Assembly (NCBI RefSeq): GCF_029867415.1
Contig: NC_081185.1
Location: 78,031,553 to 78,095,552 of the forward strand
Source of the DNA: Vicia villosa
Taxonomy: Eukaryota; Streptophyta; Magnoliopsida; Fabales; Fabaceae
Direction: 5' to 3'
Length of the DNA: 64,000 nucleotides
Under the pieces are notes generated by a model. That model saw only the letters and a program-made list of their open reading frames with translations, searched no databases and was not told the DNA's origin. Positions within the stretch are counted from its first letter, which is position 1. Each line of letters begins with the position of its first letter. The translations under genes were made by a program, and so were the position numbers. Of this stretch, positions 11,014 to 23,210 are shown piece after piece.

Positions 11014-13767
11014 TATATTATGTACCAGATCTCAAAGAAAATATTGAGTTTGGGGCATCTCACGGAGAAGGGATATTCGATATTCATGAAGGATCAAATA
11101 CTGCATCTGAAGGATAAATCGGGACACCTGATTGCTCAAGTCGAAATGGAGGGAAATCAAATGTACAAACTGAACCTGAGAAGCGTTAGAGAAAAATGCT
11201 TGCAAATTGATGTTGAAGACCAGTCGACCTTGTGGCATCTGCGTTTTGGTCATCGATATCATGCTGGGCTAAAGAGATTAGCAAGGAAGAACATGGTGCA
11301 CGGACTACCCTACATGGTGTCTGAAGAAAAATTCTAGGAAGAATGTGTACTTGGCAAGTAAATAAGAACTTCTTTTCAAAAGAAGGCGGAATATCAGGCT
11401 AAGCACATCCTTGAATGAATATCATTTCTTTCATTGATGATTTTTCAAGGAAGACTTGGGTCTATTTCCTGAAAGAAAAACCTGAAGCATTCTATGCATT
11501 TAAGAAGTTTAAAGTAATGGTGGAGAAGGAAACTGACCTACACATCAAAGCCTTTCGATCTGACAGAGGTGGAAAGTATACCTCGATAGTTTTTATGAAT
11601 TACTGTGAAAAGCAGGGCATAAGGAGATTTTTAACTGCAACATACTCACCCCAACAAAATGGGGTTGTTGAAAGGAAGAATCGAACAATCCTTGACATGG
11701 TTCGTTCAATGCTTAAGAGCAAAAACATGTCGAAGGAATTTTGGGCAAAAGCTGTGCAGTGTGCAATCTATGTTCAGAATAGATGTCTACATTCGAAGTC
11801 GGGAGATCAAACACCACAAAAAGTTTGGAGTGGACAGAAGTCGATTGTCTCTCACTTTAGAGTATTTGGTAGTGCTGCTTATGCATATATGCTGGATCAA
11901 CAAAGAACGAAGCTTGAAGACAAGAGTCAAAGGTACATACTAATTGGGTATGATGAGAAGACAAAAGGATACAAGCTATTCGACCCCATAAACAAAAAGG
12001 TGATAGTGAGTAGAGATGTTCGAGTAAACGAAGCAAGCCAATGGCACTGGAACAATTCGACAAAAGCTGTATTTGAAACTGGAGAACCATCAGTCAATAT
12101 ACCAACAAGCATTTCGAAAAATCGTAAAGACTCTTACAATGAAGATGAACCCTCACAACCCAGAATGCGAAGTTTGCAAGAATTATATGATAACACCGAA
12201 GAAGTACACCTTGTATGTCTACTGGAAGATTCTGAAAACATCAGTTTTGAAGAAGCATGGAGATATGAAAATTGGAAGAATTCCATGAACGAATAAATCA
12301 AGGCAATTGAACATAACAACACTTGGGAACTAGCATAATTACCAAAAGGAAGTTGAACCATTAGCGTGAAGTGGGTGTTCAAGAAAAAGATCAAGGCACA
12401 AGGAAAAGTCGACAGGCACAAGGCACGACTTGTGGCGAAAGGATACAAGCAGAAAGCAGGAATTCATTATGATGAAGTATTGCACCTGTTGCAAGAATGG
12501 AGGCAATTCAATTGCTCATTTCTCAAGCTGCTAAATTCAAATGGCCAATATTCCAAATGGATGTCAAATCAGCATTTTTGAATGGTGTACTCGAAGAAGA
12601 AGTTTATGTTGCACAACCACCAGGATACACGAAAGTCGAAAATGAAGGAAAAGTGTTAAAACTCAAAAAAGCACTTTATGGGATAAAACAGGCGCCACGA
12701 GCATGGAATACACACATTGATACTTACTTCAACGAGAATGGTTTTCAAAAATGTCCCTATGAACATGCTCTATATGTGAAGAAGGATAAATAAAATATAC
12801 TACTTGTTGCCCTCTATATCGATAACCTGATTTTCTTGGGCAACAATGATCAAATGATTGAAGAATTCAATGGCACAATGACACGTGAATTATAAATGAC
12901 ATATTTAGGGCTGATAAGTTTCTTTTTTGGTCTGGAAGTTCGACAAGAAGAAACTGGAATTTTTGTCTCACGAGAAAAAAATGCAAAAGACATCCTGAAA
13001 AGATATAAAATTGAAGGCTGCAGTCAAATCTCGACCCCAATGGAACCCGGAGCCAAGCTTTCAAAATTTGATGGGGGAGAACGTGTCAAAGCAAACACAT
13101 TTCAAAGCTTGGTAGGAAGTCTTCGATATTTCACCTGCACCAGACCAGATATGGCGCTTAGCGTTGGAATTTTGAGTCGATTTATGGAAGAACCAGTCTA
13201 CACACATTGGAAGGACTTGAAAATAATTATTCATTACATCCAAGGAACCTTGTCACTTGGAATGTTTTACTCAAGAGCAGGAGATTACAAGCTGACTGGC
13301 TACTCCGACAGCGATTTGTGTGGAGATATAGACGATCGAAAGAGTCACCAGGATATGTATTTTTCATGGGAAATACAACTTTCACCTGGCTCTCAAGGAA
13401 GCAACCAATTGTAACACTGACGACATGCGAAGCAGAGTACGTGGTAGCATCTTGGTGTGTATGCCATGCCATATGGCTTAAATTATTGTTAAGCAAAATA
13501 GAGCAGAAGTAAGAAAATGCAACAAAAGTGGAAGTCGACAACAAATCTGCAATCGAGATGGCGAAGAACCAAGTGAACCATGAAAGGAGCAAACACATCG
13601 ACGTTCGTTACCATTTCATTCGAGAACATGTAAAGAATGGAAGTGTCGAACTAAAGCATGTGGCAAGCAAGAACCAAGCTGCAGACATCCTTACAAAACC
13701 ATTGTCTAAGGAGCTATTCGACAGAGAGAAAAAGATGTTGGCAATGATGGATAGAAGAAGTATTTAA
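11014..13767 (+). pseudogene. Degenerate Ty1/copia polyprotein (integrase, RT, RNase H)
   Basis: In life this polyprotein would integrate and reverse transcribe the element. Domains in order: pre-integrase/zinc part (YYVPDLK, LWHLRFGH) at 11014-11337; integrase core at 11415-12060 with the second Asp (FRSDRGGKY) and Glu (NGVVERKNR); RT at 12363-13000 ([23 protein letters not shown]); RNase H to 13767 (GYSDSDLCG, EVDNKSAIEM). It is broken in several places: a frameshift at ~11035, stops at 11335, a deletion at ~11412 that removes the first catalytic Asp of integrase, frameshifts near 12490 and 13345, and stops at 12791, 12892 and 13510. The RT active site reads YIDN instead of YVDD. Gag and protease are absent on the left. 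Confidence 0.9.
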
Positions 13768-13782
13768 TTTATGGGGGCAATA

Positions 13783-15135
13783 CGCCAAATTTGTCTTTTA
13801 GCAGCACCCCTATGAAAGCGCTTTGAGGAAAAAGCGCTGCTATAGGTTTCTCTAAAAACAAAATTAAAAATGAAGGGAAAAGGTGTGCTATAGGGGGTCC
13901 TATGAAAGCACTTTTTAAAAGCGCTGGTATAGGGCTGGTTAACAAAGCGTTTTATAGAAGCGCTACTATAGGGCAGGTTACCAAAGCGCTTTTATAAGCG
14001 CTGGTAAATGGGTAGGTTACCAAAGCGCTTTTTACCTAAAAAGCGCTGGTATAAGGCTGGTTACCAAAACGCTTCTAAAAAGCGCTCTCATAGGTTATTT
14101 AAAATTAAATTTTTGAAAACAAAACATTCGTAGGTTATTAAGTTTTTCAGAAATCACGATACCAGGTTGTTATTTCCAAATAATTTCAGGTCGAACTGGG
14201 AGGCTTAAATTACAGGTTGCTCTTTAAAATATTGCGTTTAACAACTACAACGCTTTTAAAAACGCTTTTAAAGATCTACCTACGAAAGCGCTTTTTAACA
14301 AAAAGCGCTGCCTAAGATGATAAAAGAAAGCATAAAAGCTAAAAAAAGCGCGGCTAAAGGCTAACTACGAAAGTGCTTTTTAAAGAAAAGCGCTGCTAAA
14401 GACCCACCTACGAAAGTGCTTTTCAAGGGAAAGCGTTGCCTTAGGTAGGGGTGGCAAAATGGCATGTGGCCCGCCGGCCCGACCCGCACACCCGCCGAAA
14501 ATGGCGGGTTGGGTTGGAATTTTAGGCCCGCCCAGCTAAAACCCGTCGCCCGCCATAGCCCGCCCCGCCAATGCCCGTCGCCCGCCAAAGCCCGCCCATC
14601 CACCAAAATTCCCTTTTTTTAGTTTTTTATAGTAATTAAAATTGTTGATGGTTTATTTTATATATTTATTTGTAAATATATGTAATATTTTTTTAAGTAA
14701 AAATTGTTAAAAAGTTGTTTTTATAAAAAATTGTTTTAGAAAATAAGTGAAAAGTTTAATTAAAAGGTAAAAAGACTATTAATCTATTAAAAAATGAAGA
14801 AAAAAAAATATAAATAAAAATAGGCGGGCAAGCTCGCCGCCCGCCAACCCGCACTCTTGGCGGGGCAGGCATGATTTTTATGCCCATTTCACATGGCGGG
14901 CATGTCCGCTCCGCTCATTTTTTAGAGGGCTTAAGGCAGGGCGGGCGGCAGGCGGGGCGGGCGGCCCGTTTTTCCACCCCTAACCTTAGGCCTATATATG
15001 AAAGCGTTTTTCAAGAAAAAGTGCTGTCGTAGGCCTACCTACCACAACACGTTTGCCTAAACAAAAAGCGCTGCTAAAACCTATAGCAGCGCTTTTAAAG
15101 CCCAAAAAAATGCTTTTGTAGGTCTTTTTGGCATA
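13783..15135. mobile_element. Non-autonomous DNA transposon with AGCGCT subterminal repeats (CACTA-like?)
   Basis: Many copies of AAAGCGCTTTTT and AAAAAGCGCTG in both orientations make near-perfect palindromes. For example, the AGCGCTTTTTA arm and its complement are separated by 2 nt near 14025-14050. The block interrupts the 3' end of the copia element between its last codons and its LTR. Such repeats resemble the subterminal arrays of legume CACTA elements, but no terminal CACTA motif is visible. The possible ends CGCCAAA/TTTGGC are flanked by ATA on both sides, a possible 3-bp target duplication. No transposase is present. Confidence 0.5.
14446..14983. mobile_element. 538-bp hAT-like terminal-inverted-repeat element
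   Basis: The left terminus TAGGGGTGGCAAAA and the reverse-complemented right terminus TTAGGGGTGGAAAAA are near-matching inverted repeats. The ends are very GC-rich (GCCCGCC/GGCGGGC words) and the centre is AT-rich. Both sides are flanked by CCTTAGG (14439-14445 and 14984-14990), a 7-bp target duplication. This AGGGGTGGCAAAA end is a common plant hAT-type terminus. No transposase is encoded. It is nested in the AGCGCT-repeat element. Confidence 0.8.
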
Positions 15136-15146
15136 GATGGGAGTTT

Positions 15147-15532
15147 TGTTGGATAAAATTAAAAGTCTGCTTTGGGAAGCAGAAAAGACAGATTCCCTTT
15201 GGGTAGTTAAAAGACTTATCCTCCCTAGGAATTAATAGTCTATTAAATGATGTCGTTATCTTGTCTATTAACTATTTGGTCTCTATATAAGGACCTCTTG
15301 TAACTCATTTTAAAAATACTTTTGCAAGTCAATAATAATATAGAAGAAGTCAGTTTCCTTCACTGTCAACCAAATCGCTTTAAATCTTTCCATGTAACTA
15401 CTTTTGTTTAGTATAGGTAGGAGAGTTATAATTTAATGTCTAGCTAAAAATAGTTAGATTAGTGCTCTTTTGAAAGTGCAAAGACAACTTGAATCAAACT
15501 TTCTATTCAATATTCAATCTCTGATCAAGAAA
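15147..15532 (+). mobile_element. 3' LTR of the copia element (5' portion)
   Basis: Begins TGTTGGATAAAATTAAAAG shortly after the purine-rich GATGGGAG (15137-15144). A TATA box (TATATAAGG, 15284-15292) is followed by a run typical of the R region. The LTR is interrupted at 15532/15533 by the Helitron-like insertion, and its last bases probably resume at 19408 just before the assembly gap. Confidence 0.7.
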
Positions 15533-18500
15533 TCTACTATCTACCCATTAATAAAAGATTGAGCAAACTCCCGAAAATACCCTTTCCTCTAAAGTTTTTT
15601 ACACCACACTTTGGACATCTTAGTAATTAACAAATTAACCCTTCACTTTATCATCTTTTCTCATTAGATGTACCACTTGTCATGCTTTTATTAGTTCAAA
15701 TTAAAAAACATTTTTTCCCACCATCACATTCCTTCACTCACTTCTCTCTCTTTCTACCGTTTTCTCTCCTCTTTTTTTTTTCACAATCCCTAACACCGCC
15801 GTCATCCCCCCTTCTCCTCCATATCTACTCTCACCACCACTTCTATTGAAAAAACCATAACCATTTTCTTACTTCTCATCTCACGAACTTCCTAATGCAT
15901 CTCTTGGAGTTTTGTTTCGAAGTACTTCGCTGTGGACAACCGATACAAAATGTACACGGTATATTTGTATCATCGTTTGTAATGGTGTGATTTCATTTTT
16001 AGATTTTGCATCTTTTTTGTTTCATTTTTATTTTGTGTGATGCAGAGTATATTAATGGTCTTCATCCATGAGAAATAATCAAATTTTTTGAAGTAGTTAA
16101 AAGAAGAAAATGCTCAGATCTTGCTATAACAACGAGTTTACATCAGGTATAATTTTGATCACTTATCCTTCAATTTTATGGTGCATTAATATTAAAAAAT
16201 AATGAGTTTTGATTTTTTGATTTTATAATTCTTCTTATTTATAATTTTAGGGTTTGTCATCACAAAACCATAATAGTTTTGTTTATATCTATAATAGTTT
16301 AGGTTTGTGTTTGAGATTTTGTTCTTAGGAAATTGCCTCAGGTTACATTCTATCTATCTCATGTGTTCTGCTAACCCCTTTTGGTTTAATTTCAATTTTT
16401 TTTCTTAACATTTCACTCTTTTCATCGTTGTTATGGATAATGATATATCAATGTTAAAGTTGTTTACTTTTCTCGACTTTGCTGCAAAGTGTAACACTTC
16501 TTTCTGATCTGTTCCGTTTTGGGGTTCTTTCATAATTTTGTTTTTTTTTTGGTCTTATTGGGAACTTGGGTTTGCAGGGTGGTTGAGGATTTTCACCTGG
16601 AAAGTTGAGAAGCATGTTACTTGGTATGGAGAAGAAGAGGGAATAAGAGGAAGAGCTTGATTCTAATTTCACCTCAAGATCACTACTTTCTGACTGATTT
16701 TTAAGATTTGATTTTTCTGACTTATTATCTATTTTTTTGAAGTGGTTTTGATAGAGATTTAGGATTAGTGAACACTTTCAGGGCTTTTGTTTCCCTTTTG
16801 ATCTTACTGATTTATGAATCATTTCAGTAAAAGTCTATATACCTGTTGCAGGAGAGTGTTTGTCTCAAATGTGGATACATGTTGTAATAAGTGTGAGGCT
16901 TGTGCTCTTCACAGGTACTTATCGTTCGCTACTTCACTTCTTTTTGCTGCTTTATTTGATGTTCTTATAGCAAGTTTTTGTCGTCGTATTTACCTTCAGG
17001 GTCTACACTTCAAATGCTTCTCATACAATTATTGACTTCAATTTGAATATGTTTTTTCTCCCAATATTTTATTGAATAGAAGTTTTGAACTTTATAAAGT
17101 TGAAATTTCATGCTCTTTAAGTCCTTGTTTTCTATCAGGTACTATTTAGATGGACATGTGATTTTTACTGATGAAGTTATATGGTTTTGTGAGGATTGTT
17201 TATAAAAACTACAACGGATGCAATCAAATTATTCAAGCACTTTGCTTTCAATCCAACATCGGGGAGACTGCTACTATCGTGGAATATGACTATAAACCTC
17301 TAACTCTGCTAAAGAACTCGGGTGGTTGGTCATTTTTTAATTCTATTAAATAATGGCTTTACAAATTGCTTTCTGATTACTGATGCCCTGTTAAACAAAA
17401 TGAAAGCAAAGGATTGTTTAACTATTTTAAATTGTTTTTGTGTATTTTGTCATATGATTTTCTTCTGCGAGCGGGGTATAATTTATACTATTCTTCTTGT
17501 TCTTTTTTCTTAATCTTAACATTGTTTAACATAGTTTAATTTTTGTTTCTCCCCAACTAACATAGGCATGTTTTTTCAATTTTACAGGGTTTTATATCTT
17601 CTCATTTAACTTGCAAACATTTTATCGGTAAGTAATACTAATTTAAATTCTAAATTCTTTTAACTTTTAAATTGATCTATTTTTTTTTCTTATACTATTC
17701 TATTCAATGTTTAAATTTATTAGGAGTTATAATATTGCTATGTATATATTAATAATTATTTATGGCAAATTGAATTATCCAATTAAGTCTGGATAATACT
17801 GATAATTCTATTGAAATGCAGGATGTTTGATAATGTCTAAGATTCGATTGCGATAAAAAATTGCGCCTACCTTGATGAAGATAATAGATTTAATGTAAAG
17901 CAGGGAGTTTTATCTGTTCTAATTATAAGAATTGTAGCCGTCACAATAATGGTTCTCTAGGAAATATTGCAATCTTGGTGTTATTTCTAGCCTATTGAGG
18001 AATGCCTCTCCCTAAAAGCATAATTTTTGGACTGTTATGAAATAATTTTTTATTTCTAAATTCATAAATACATTATAGGTAATAAATTAATATCTTTTGA
18101 ATTCATAAATACATTGTAATCCAGCTGCGTTATTGATTATTTTAACTCTATATTTATCATAAATAAAAATTAATTAATAATTAATAAGATTAATTTTAAT
18201 ATATACAAAAACTTGATTAAGGAATAAATTGAAGATCTTATTTTCATTATTATAAATTTGTATGAATTCAATGTGTCATAAACCATTATTATTATTTTCA
18301 TTATTTTCAGTCAAATTAAGATAATATAACTCCTAATTTAATGTCCTAATCAAATATTAGGATACGATGAAAACAATATATATACTAAAGAATTGAAAGA
18401 TTGAGTGTGCTAAAGAATTCAAAGATTGAGTGTGTTTATTAGTTATTTGAGAATATAATTACTAAAAATATATCTTATCTTTTGTCAAAATTATTTTAAA

Positions 18501-19407
18501 TATTTAGTTTTATTTATATACTTTATCATCTATTTGAAACTAAAAAATAAACACTAAATTGGAATGAAGGTTGAGAACTAAAAAATAAACACTAAATTGG
18601 AATGAAGGTTATATGTATTGTTTTTTTTATTTGCAATTTAGTTTTATTCAAAAAGATATATTTTTATATAATTGTTACTTTTAATTAGTTTCACAATATA
18701 ATTAGTCATTTCTAACTTCAATATCAAATTATTATTATAATAAAATTCTAATAATTATTAACTTTATCTTACGGGTCATTATCTTAATTTTACAATATGT
18801 AGTTCAATTTAAATTCACATGTGTATCTTTTTTTTTTTTTTTTGTAATCAAGAGATATATTAAAGAACCAAAAGTTCTAAGAACGATTACAAAAAGTCGG
18901 AAGAGAATATCCGAAAGAAAAATTAACCACCAAATATAACCTAAGAAAAAAAAAGCAAAGGATCATTGCTAAAATCATAAAAATTATAATTGGTGCGGGT
19001 AATTTTTCCAATATAGGACCACTTCCATATGAGGGCCTTAATTCTCCAAACGGTGTCGGAAACACTCCAAGAAACATTCCGGAAAATGATCTCATTTCTA
19101 AGCTTCCAAATAGACCAACAAGTAGCCAACCAAATAGTTCCTACTTTACCGGGTTTCACCTTCTTAGATTTGCAAAAACCATACCACTTCACATGTGTAT
19201 CTAAATTCTTTTTTTTAATGGATCATTATTTTAATTTAAAACATAATTTTCATACTACTAATATGTTATTAATAATTTATTTTAAATAGTTAATTTTCGT
19301 TTTATACATGCAATTTGGTAAAACTTCTTTAATTCACATCTTTTATATCGTTTATAAAATACTACACCATAAATAATGTATCGGCGACAGCACGGATATC
19401 TTACTAG
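15533..19407 (+). mobile_element. Non-autonomous Helitron-like element
   Basis: The 5' end is TCTACTATCTACCC, preceded by A (15532). The 3' end is CTAG (19404-19407), followed by T (19408). Helitrons insert between A and T, start with TC, end with CTRR and make no target duplication, as here. A decayed hairpin (arms 19379-19386 and 19391-19398, six of eight positions pairing) ends 9 nt before the terminus, as expected. No Rep/helicase is encoded. The interior is AT-rich with a pyrimidine-rich leader-like stretch (15720-15900), which could be a captured gene fragment. It contains a LINE and small tandem duplications, for example ~38 bp at 18536-18609. The short open frames inside it have no recognisable product. 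Confidence 0.6.
18829..19187 (-). mobile_element. 5'-truncated LINE (L1-like) 3' end
   Basis: On the minus strand the segment encodes a fragment of the C-terminal region of a plant non-LTR reverse transcriptase protein (TCWSIWKLRNEIIFRN, about 50 residues recognisable). It ends in a poly(A) tail, seen as the T-run 18829-18843. It is flanked on both sides by the 15-bp direct repeat TTCACATGTGTATCT (18814-18828 and 19188-19202), the signature of target-primed reverse transcription. At 359 bp it is extremely truncated. It lies within the Helitron-like element. Confidence 0.88.
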
Positions 19408-19411
19408 TATA

Positions 19412-19511
19412 NNNNNNNNNNNNNNNNNNNNNNNNNNNNNNNNNNNNNNNNNNNNNNNNNNNNNNNNNNNNNNNNNNNNNNNNNNNNNNNNNNNNNNNNN
19501 NNNNNNNNNNN
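19412..19511. other. Assembly gap (100 N)
   Basis: Exactly 100 undetermined bases, a conventional placeholder for a gap of unknown length. The left side is the end of a copia LTR/Helitron and the right side is inside an Ogre element, so order, distance and orientation across it are not established by the sequence. Confidence 1.
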
Positions 19512-19764
19512 CCAAAGCAATAGAGTTTTATTTTATAGGGTCTTTGTTTCAAGAAATGACTGTCCATAAATAAAAATGTCATTCTGTTCCTTCGTTTAGT
19601 TTTTCCCTTTTCTTTTTTCGAAATTGGTAATCCTAAAAAACACCCTTAAAAAACATCAAATATTCCATTAACTGCATACACCGAGTCTTCCCTCGTTGTC
19701 TAAATAAAACTTATCACACATATGCAGATTAATCATAAAATACCCCGTTGAAACGCGCGACCGT
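19512..19764 (+). other. Segment before the RT domain of Ogre A, possible intron end
   Basis: An AT-rich stretch with stops in all frames up to about 19703, then an open frame running into pol without interruption. Ogre elements are known to carry an intron between protease and RT. The CAG at 19725-19727 could be its acceptor site, but this is a guess from position and base composition only. The protease and gag of the element are not present on this side of the gap. Confidence 0.35.
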
Positions 19765-22700
19765 ATGACTTCTCCAAGCTTTGAGTTTCCTGTATTCGAG
19801 GCAGAGGAAGAAGAAGACGAAGAAATATCAAAGGAAATTTCACGATTACTTCAACAAAAGAAAGAGGCCATTCAGCCATACAATGAGCCTCTAGAGATCA
19901 TTAACCTTGGTTCCGATGGAAACAGAAAAGAGGTTAAGATTGGAGCTTCGCTCAGTTCAGAGATCAGAGAGAGTTTGATACAGCTGCTCAAAGAATTCTC
20001 AGATGTCTTCGCTTGGTCTTATCAAGATATGCCAGGGTTGGATACCAGTATAGTGGAGCATCACTTGCCATTAAAAGCAGAATGCCCTCCGGTCAAGCAA
20101 AAATTGAGAAGAACTCATCCGGAGATGGCCATGAAAATCAAAGAGGAAGTTCAAAAGCAGATCAACGCAGGTTTCCTCGTCACTTCAGAATACCCTCAGT
20201 GGTTAGCTAACATTGTTCCCGTTCCTAAGAAAGACGGAAAAGTCCGCATGTGCGTCGACTACAGAGATTTGAACAAAGCTAGCCCTAAGGATGATTTTCC
20301 TTTACCACATATTGATATGTTGGTAGATAGTACAGCAAAATCCAAAGTTTTCTCGTTCATGGACGGATTTTCAGGATACAACCAAATTAAAATGGCACCT
20401 GAAGACATGGAAAAAACAGCTTTCATCACCCCCTAGGGCACGTTCTGCTACCGTGTTATGCCTTTTGGACTAAAGAATGCAGGGGCAACTTATCAAAGAG
20501 CCATGACTACGCTTTTCCACGACATGATGCATAAGGAAGTGGAAATCTATGTGGACGACATGATTGCCAAATCAGAAAATGAAGAAGATCACATACAGAA
20601 TCTGACAAAGTTATTTCAACGCTTACGGAAGTTTCAGCTTCGCCTGAACCCCAACAAGTGCACCTTTGGTGTCTATTCAGGAAAACTCCTTGGTTTCATT
20701 GTCAGCAAACGAGGAATTGAAGTAGATCCAGACAAAGTCAAGTCAATTCAAGAAATGCCTTCGCCCAGAACCGAGAAACAAGTTAGAGGATTTCTTGGAC
20801 GTCTGAATTACATCTCGAGATTCATATATCTCATGACTGCAACTTGCGCTCCTATTTTCAAACTTCTACGGAAAAATCAAAGTTGCGTCTGGACAGACGA
20901 TGGTCAGAAAGCGTTCGACAGCATTAAGGAATATCTGCTCGAACCACCCATCTTGTCTCCTCCAGTGGAAGGAAGACCTTTGATAATGTACTTAACCGTC
21001 TTAGAAGATTCCATGGGTTGTGTCCTTGGACAGCAAGACGAGACAAAGAGAAAAGAGCATGCCATCTACTACCTGAGCAAGAAATTCACTGATTATGAAT
21101 CCCGCTACTCCATGCTCGAGAAGACGTGTTGTGCTTTGGCCTGGGCTGCCAAGCGTCTCCGCCAGTACATGATTCGACATACTACTTGTTTGATCTCTCA
21201 TATGGATCCAATCAAGTACATCTTTGAGAAGCCTGCCTTAACCGGGAGAATTGCCCGTTGGCAGATGTTGTTATCAGAATATGACATTGAGTATCACGCA
21301 CAGAAAGCCGTGAAAGGAAGCATTCTAGCTGAGCACCTGGCTCACCACCCACTCAATGGTCATGAATCAACCAGTTTCGCCTTTCCGGACGAGGACGTCA
21401 TGTACCTCAAGATGAAAGATTACGACGAGCCACTACCCGACGAAGGACCTGAGATAGGATCCCAGTGGGGCCTAATCTTTGACGGAGCTGTCAATGCTTA
21501 TGGACGAGGAATTGGGGCAATCATTGTTACACCTCAGGGTACCCATATTCCATTTACTGCCAGATTAACTTTCAAATGCACAAACAATGAGGCCGAATAT
21601 GAAGCTTGCATCATGGGTCTCGAAGAAGCCATGGATCTAAGAATCAAACACTTGGATGTATACGGAGATTCTGCTTTGGTCATCAATCAAATCAAAGGAG
21701 AATGGGAAACACGCCAACCAGGGCTAATTCCTTACAAAGACTACGCGAGAAGATTATTACCATTCTTCGACAGGGTAGATTTTCATCACATTCCTCGTGA
21801 AGAAAACAATTTGGCTGATGCATTAGCCACACCCTCTTCCATGATTAGGATAAATCATTGGAATGACATTCCTCGGATCGATGTTATGCGCCTGGATAGG
21901 CCCGCTCATGTGTTCACAGTAGAAGCAATCATCGACGACAAACCGTGGTATCACGACATCAAGAACTATCTTCAAAAGCAAGAGTACCCTCTTGGGGCAT
22001 CAAAGAAAGATAGAAAGACTTTGAGAAAGTTAGCTTGTAGATTCTTCCTGAATGAAGATGTTCTGTACAAGAGAAACTTCGACATGGTTCTGCTCAGATG
22101 CGTTGATAGAAAAGAAGCAGAAATACTCATGAGAGAAATACATGAAGGTTCCTTTGGTACTCACACCAATGGACATACCATGACAAGGAAAATACTGAGA
22201 GCAGGATATTATTGGCTGACAATGGAGTCAGATTGCTACCAGTACGCAAAGAGGTGTCACAAATGCCAGATCTACGCCGATAGAATTCATGTGCCACCAT
22301 CTCTTCTCAACATACTCTCTTCCCCTTGGCCTTTCTCCATGTGGGGAATCGACATGATTGGAATGATCGAACCAAAAGCGTCCAACGGACATCGCTTCAT
22401 CTTGGTAGCCATAGACTATTTCACCAAATGGGTTGAAGCAGCTTCATATGCAAACGTTACAAGACAAGTTGTCGTCAGGTTTATCAAGAATCACATCATC
22501 TGTCGCTACGGCGTTCCTAGCAAGATAATCACTAACAATGGGTCAAATTTGAATAACAAAATGATGAAGTAGCTTTGTGAAGAATTCAAGATCGAACATC
22601 ACAACTCATCTCCTTACAGACCAAAGATGAATGGAGCTGTAGAAGCAGCTAACAAAAACATCAAGAAAATCATTCAGAAGATGATCATCACTTACAAGGA

Positions 22701-23193
22701 TTGGCATGAAATGCTCCCGTATGCTCTTCATGGTTACCGTACATCGGTACGTACTTCGACTGGAGCAACTCCTTTCTCCCTTGTATATGGCATGGAGGCA
22801 GTCCTACCTATAGAGGTTGAGATTCCATCAATGAGAGTTTTGATGGAGGCAAAATTAACAGAAGCCGAGTGGTGTCAAAGCAGATTCGATGAATTGAACT
22901 TAATCGAAGAAAAGCGCATGACAGCTTTATGCCACGGACAGCTATATCAACAAAGAATGAAGAAAGCTTTCGACAAAAAGGTTCGACCTCGCACAATCAA
23001 AGAAGGCGACCTTGTACTCAAAAAGATTCAATCTTTTCTCACAGATTCGAGAGGGAAATGGACTCCCAATTATGATGGCCCCTACGTGGTCAAGAGAGCT
23101 TTCTCAGGAGGAGCCTTAATACTCACGACTATGGATGGAGAAGAATTCACCCGTCCTGTGAACGTCGACGCAGTCAAGAAATACTTCGCCTAA
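19765..23193 (+). pseudogene. Ogre (Tat lineage) pol: RT, RNase H, second RNase H, integrase
   Basis: One reading frame of about 1,140 codons holds the replication enzymes of a Ty3/gypsy Ogre element. RT has MCVDYRDLNKASPKDDFPLP and active site YVDD. RNase H includes HAIYYLSKKFT. A second, archaeal-type RNase H (LIFDGAVNAYGRGIGA, YGDSALVINQIKGEWE) is diagnostic of the Tat/Ogre lineage. Integrase has an HHCC zinc finger (CHKCQIYAD) and core. There is no frameshift. TAG stops sit at 20434-20436 (usually Trp) and 22570-22572 (probably Gln). The second catalytic Asp of integrase is Asn (AAC, 22534-22536). ATG 19765 is only the first Met, since the frame is open from about 19704. The copy cannot make active integrase. 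Confidence 0.93.
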
Positions 23194-23210
23194 ATAAAAA
23201 AAAAGAACAG

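Noticed and set aside
15720..17520. Host gene with introns in the Helitron-like region
   Set aside because: A CT-rich leader-like stretch and several short open frames are present, but no conserved protein segment or consistent splice pattern was seen.
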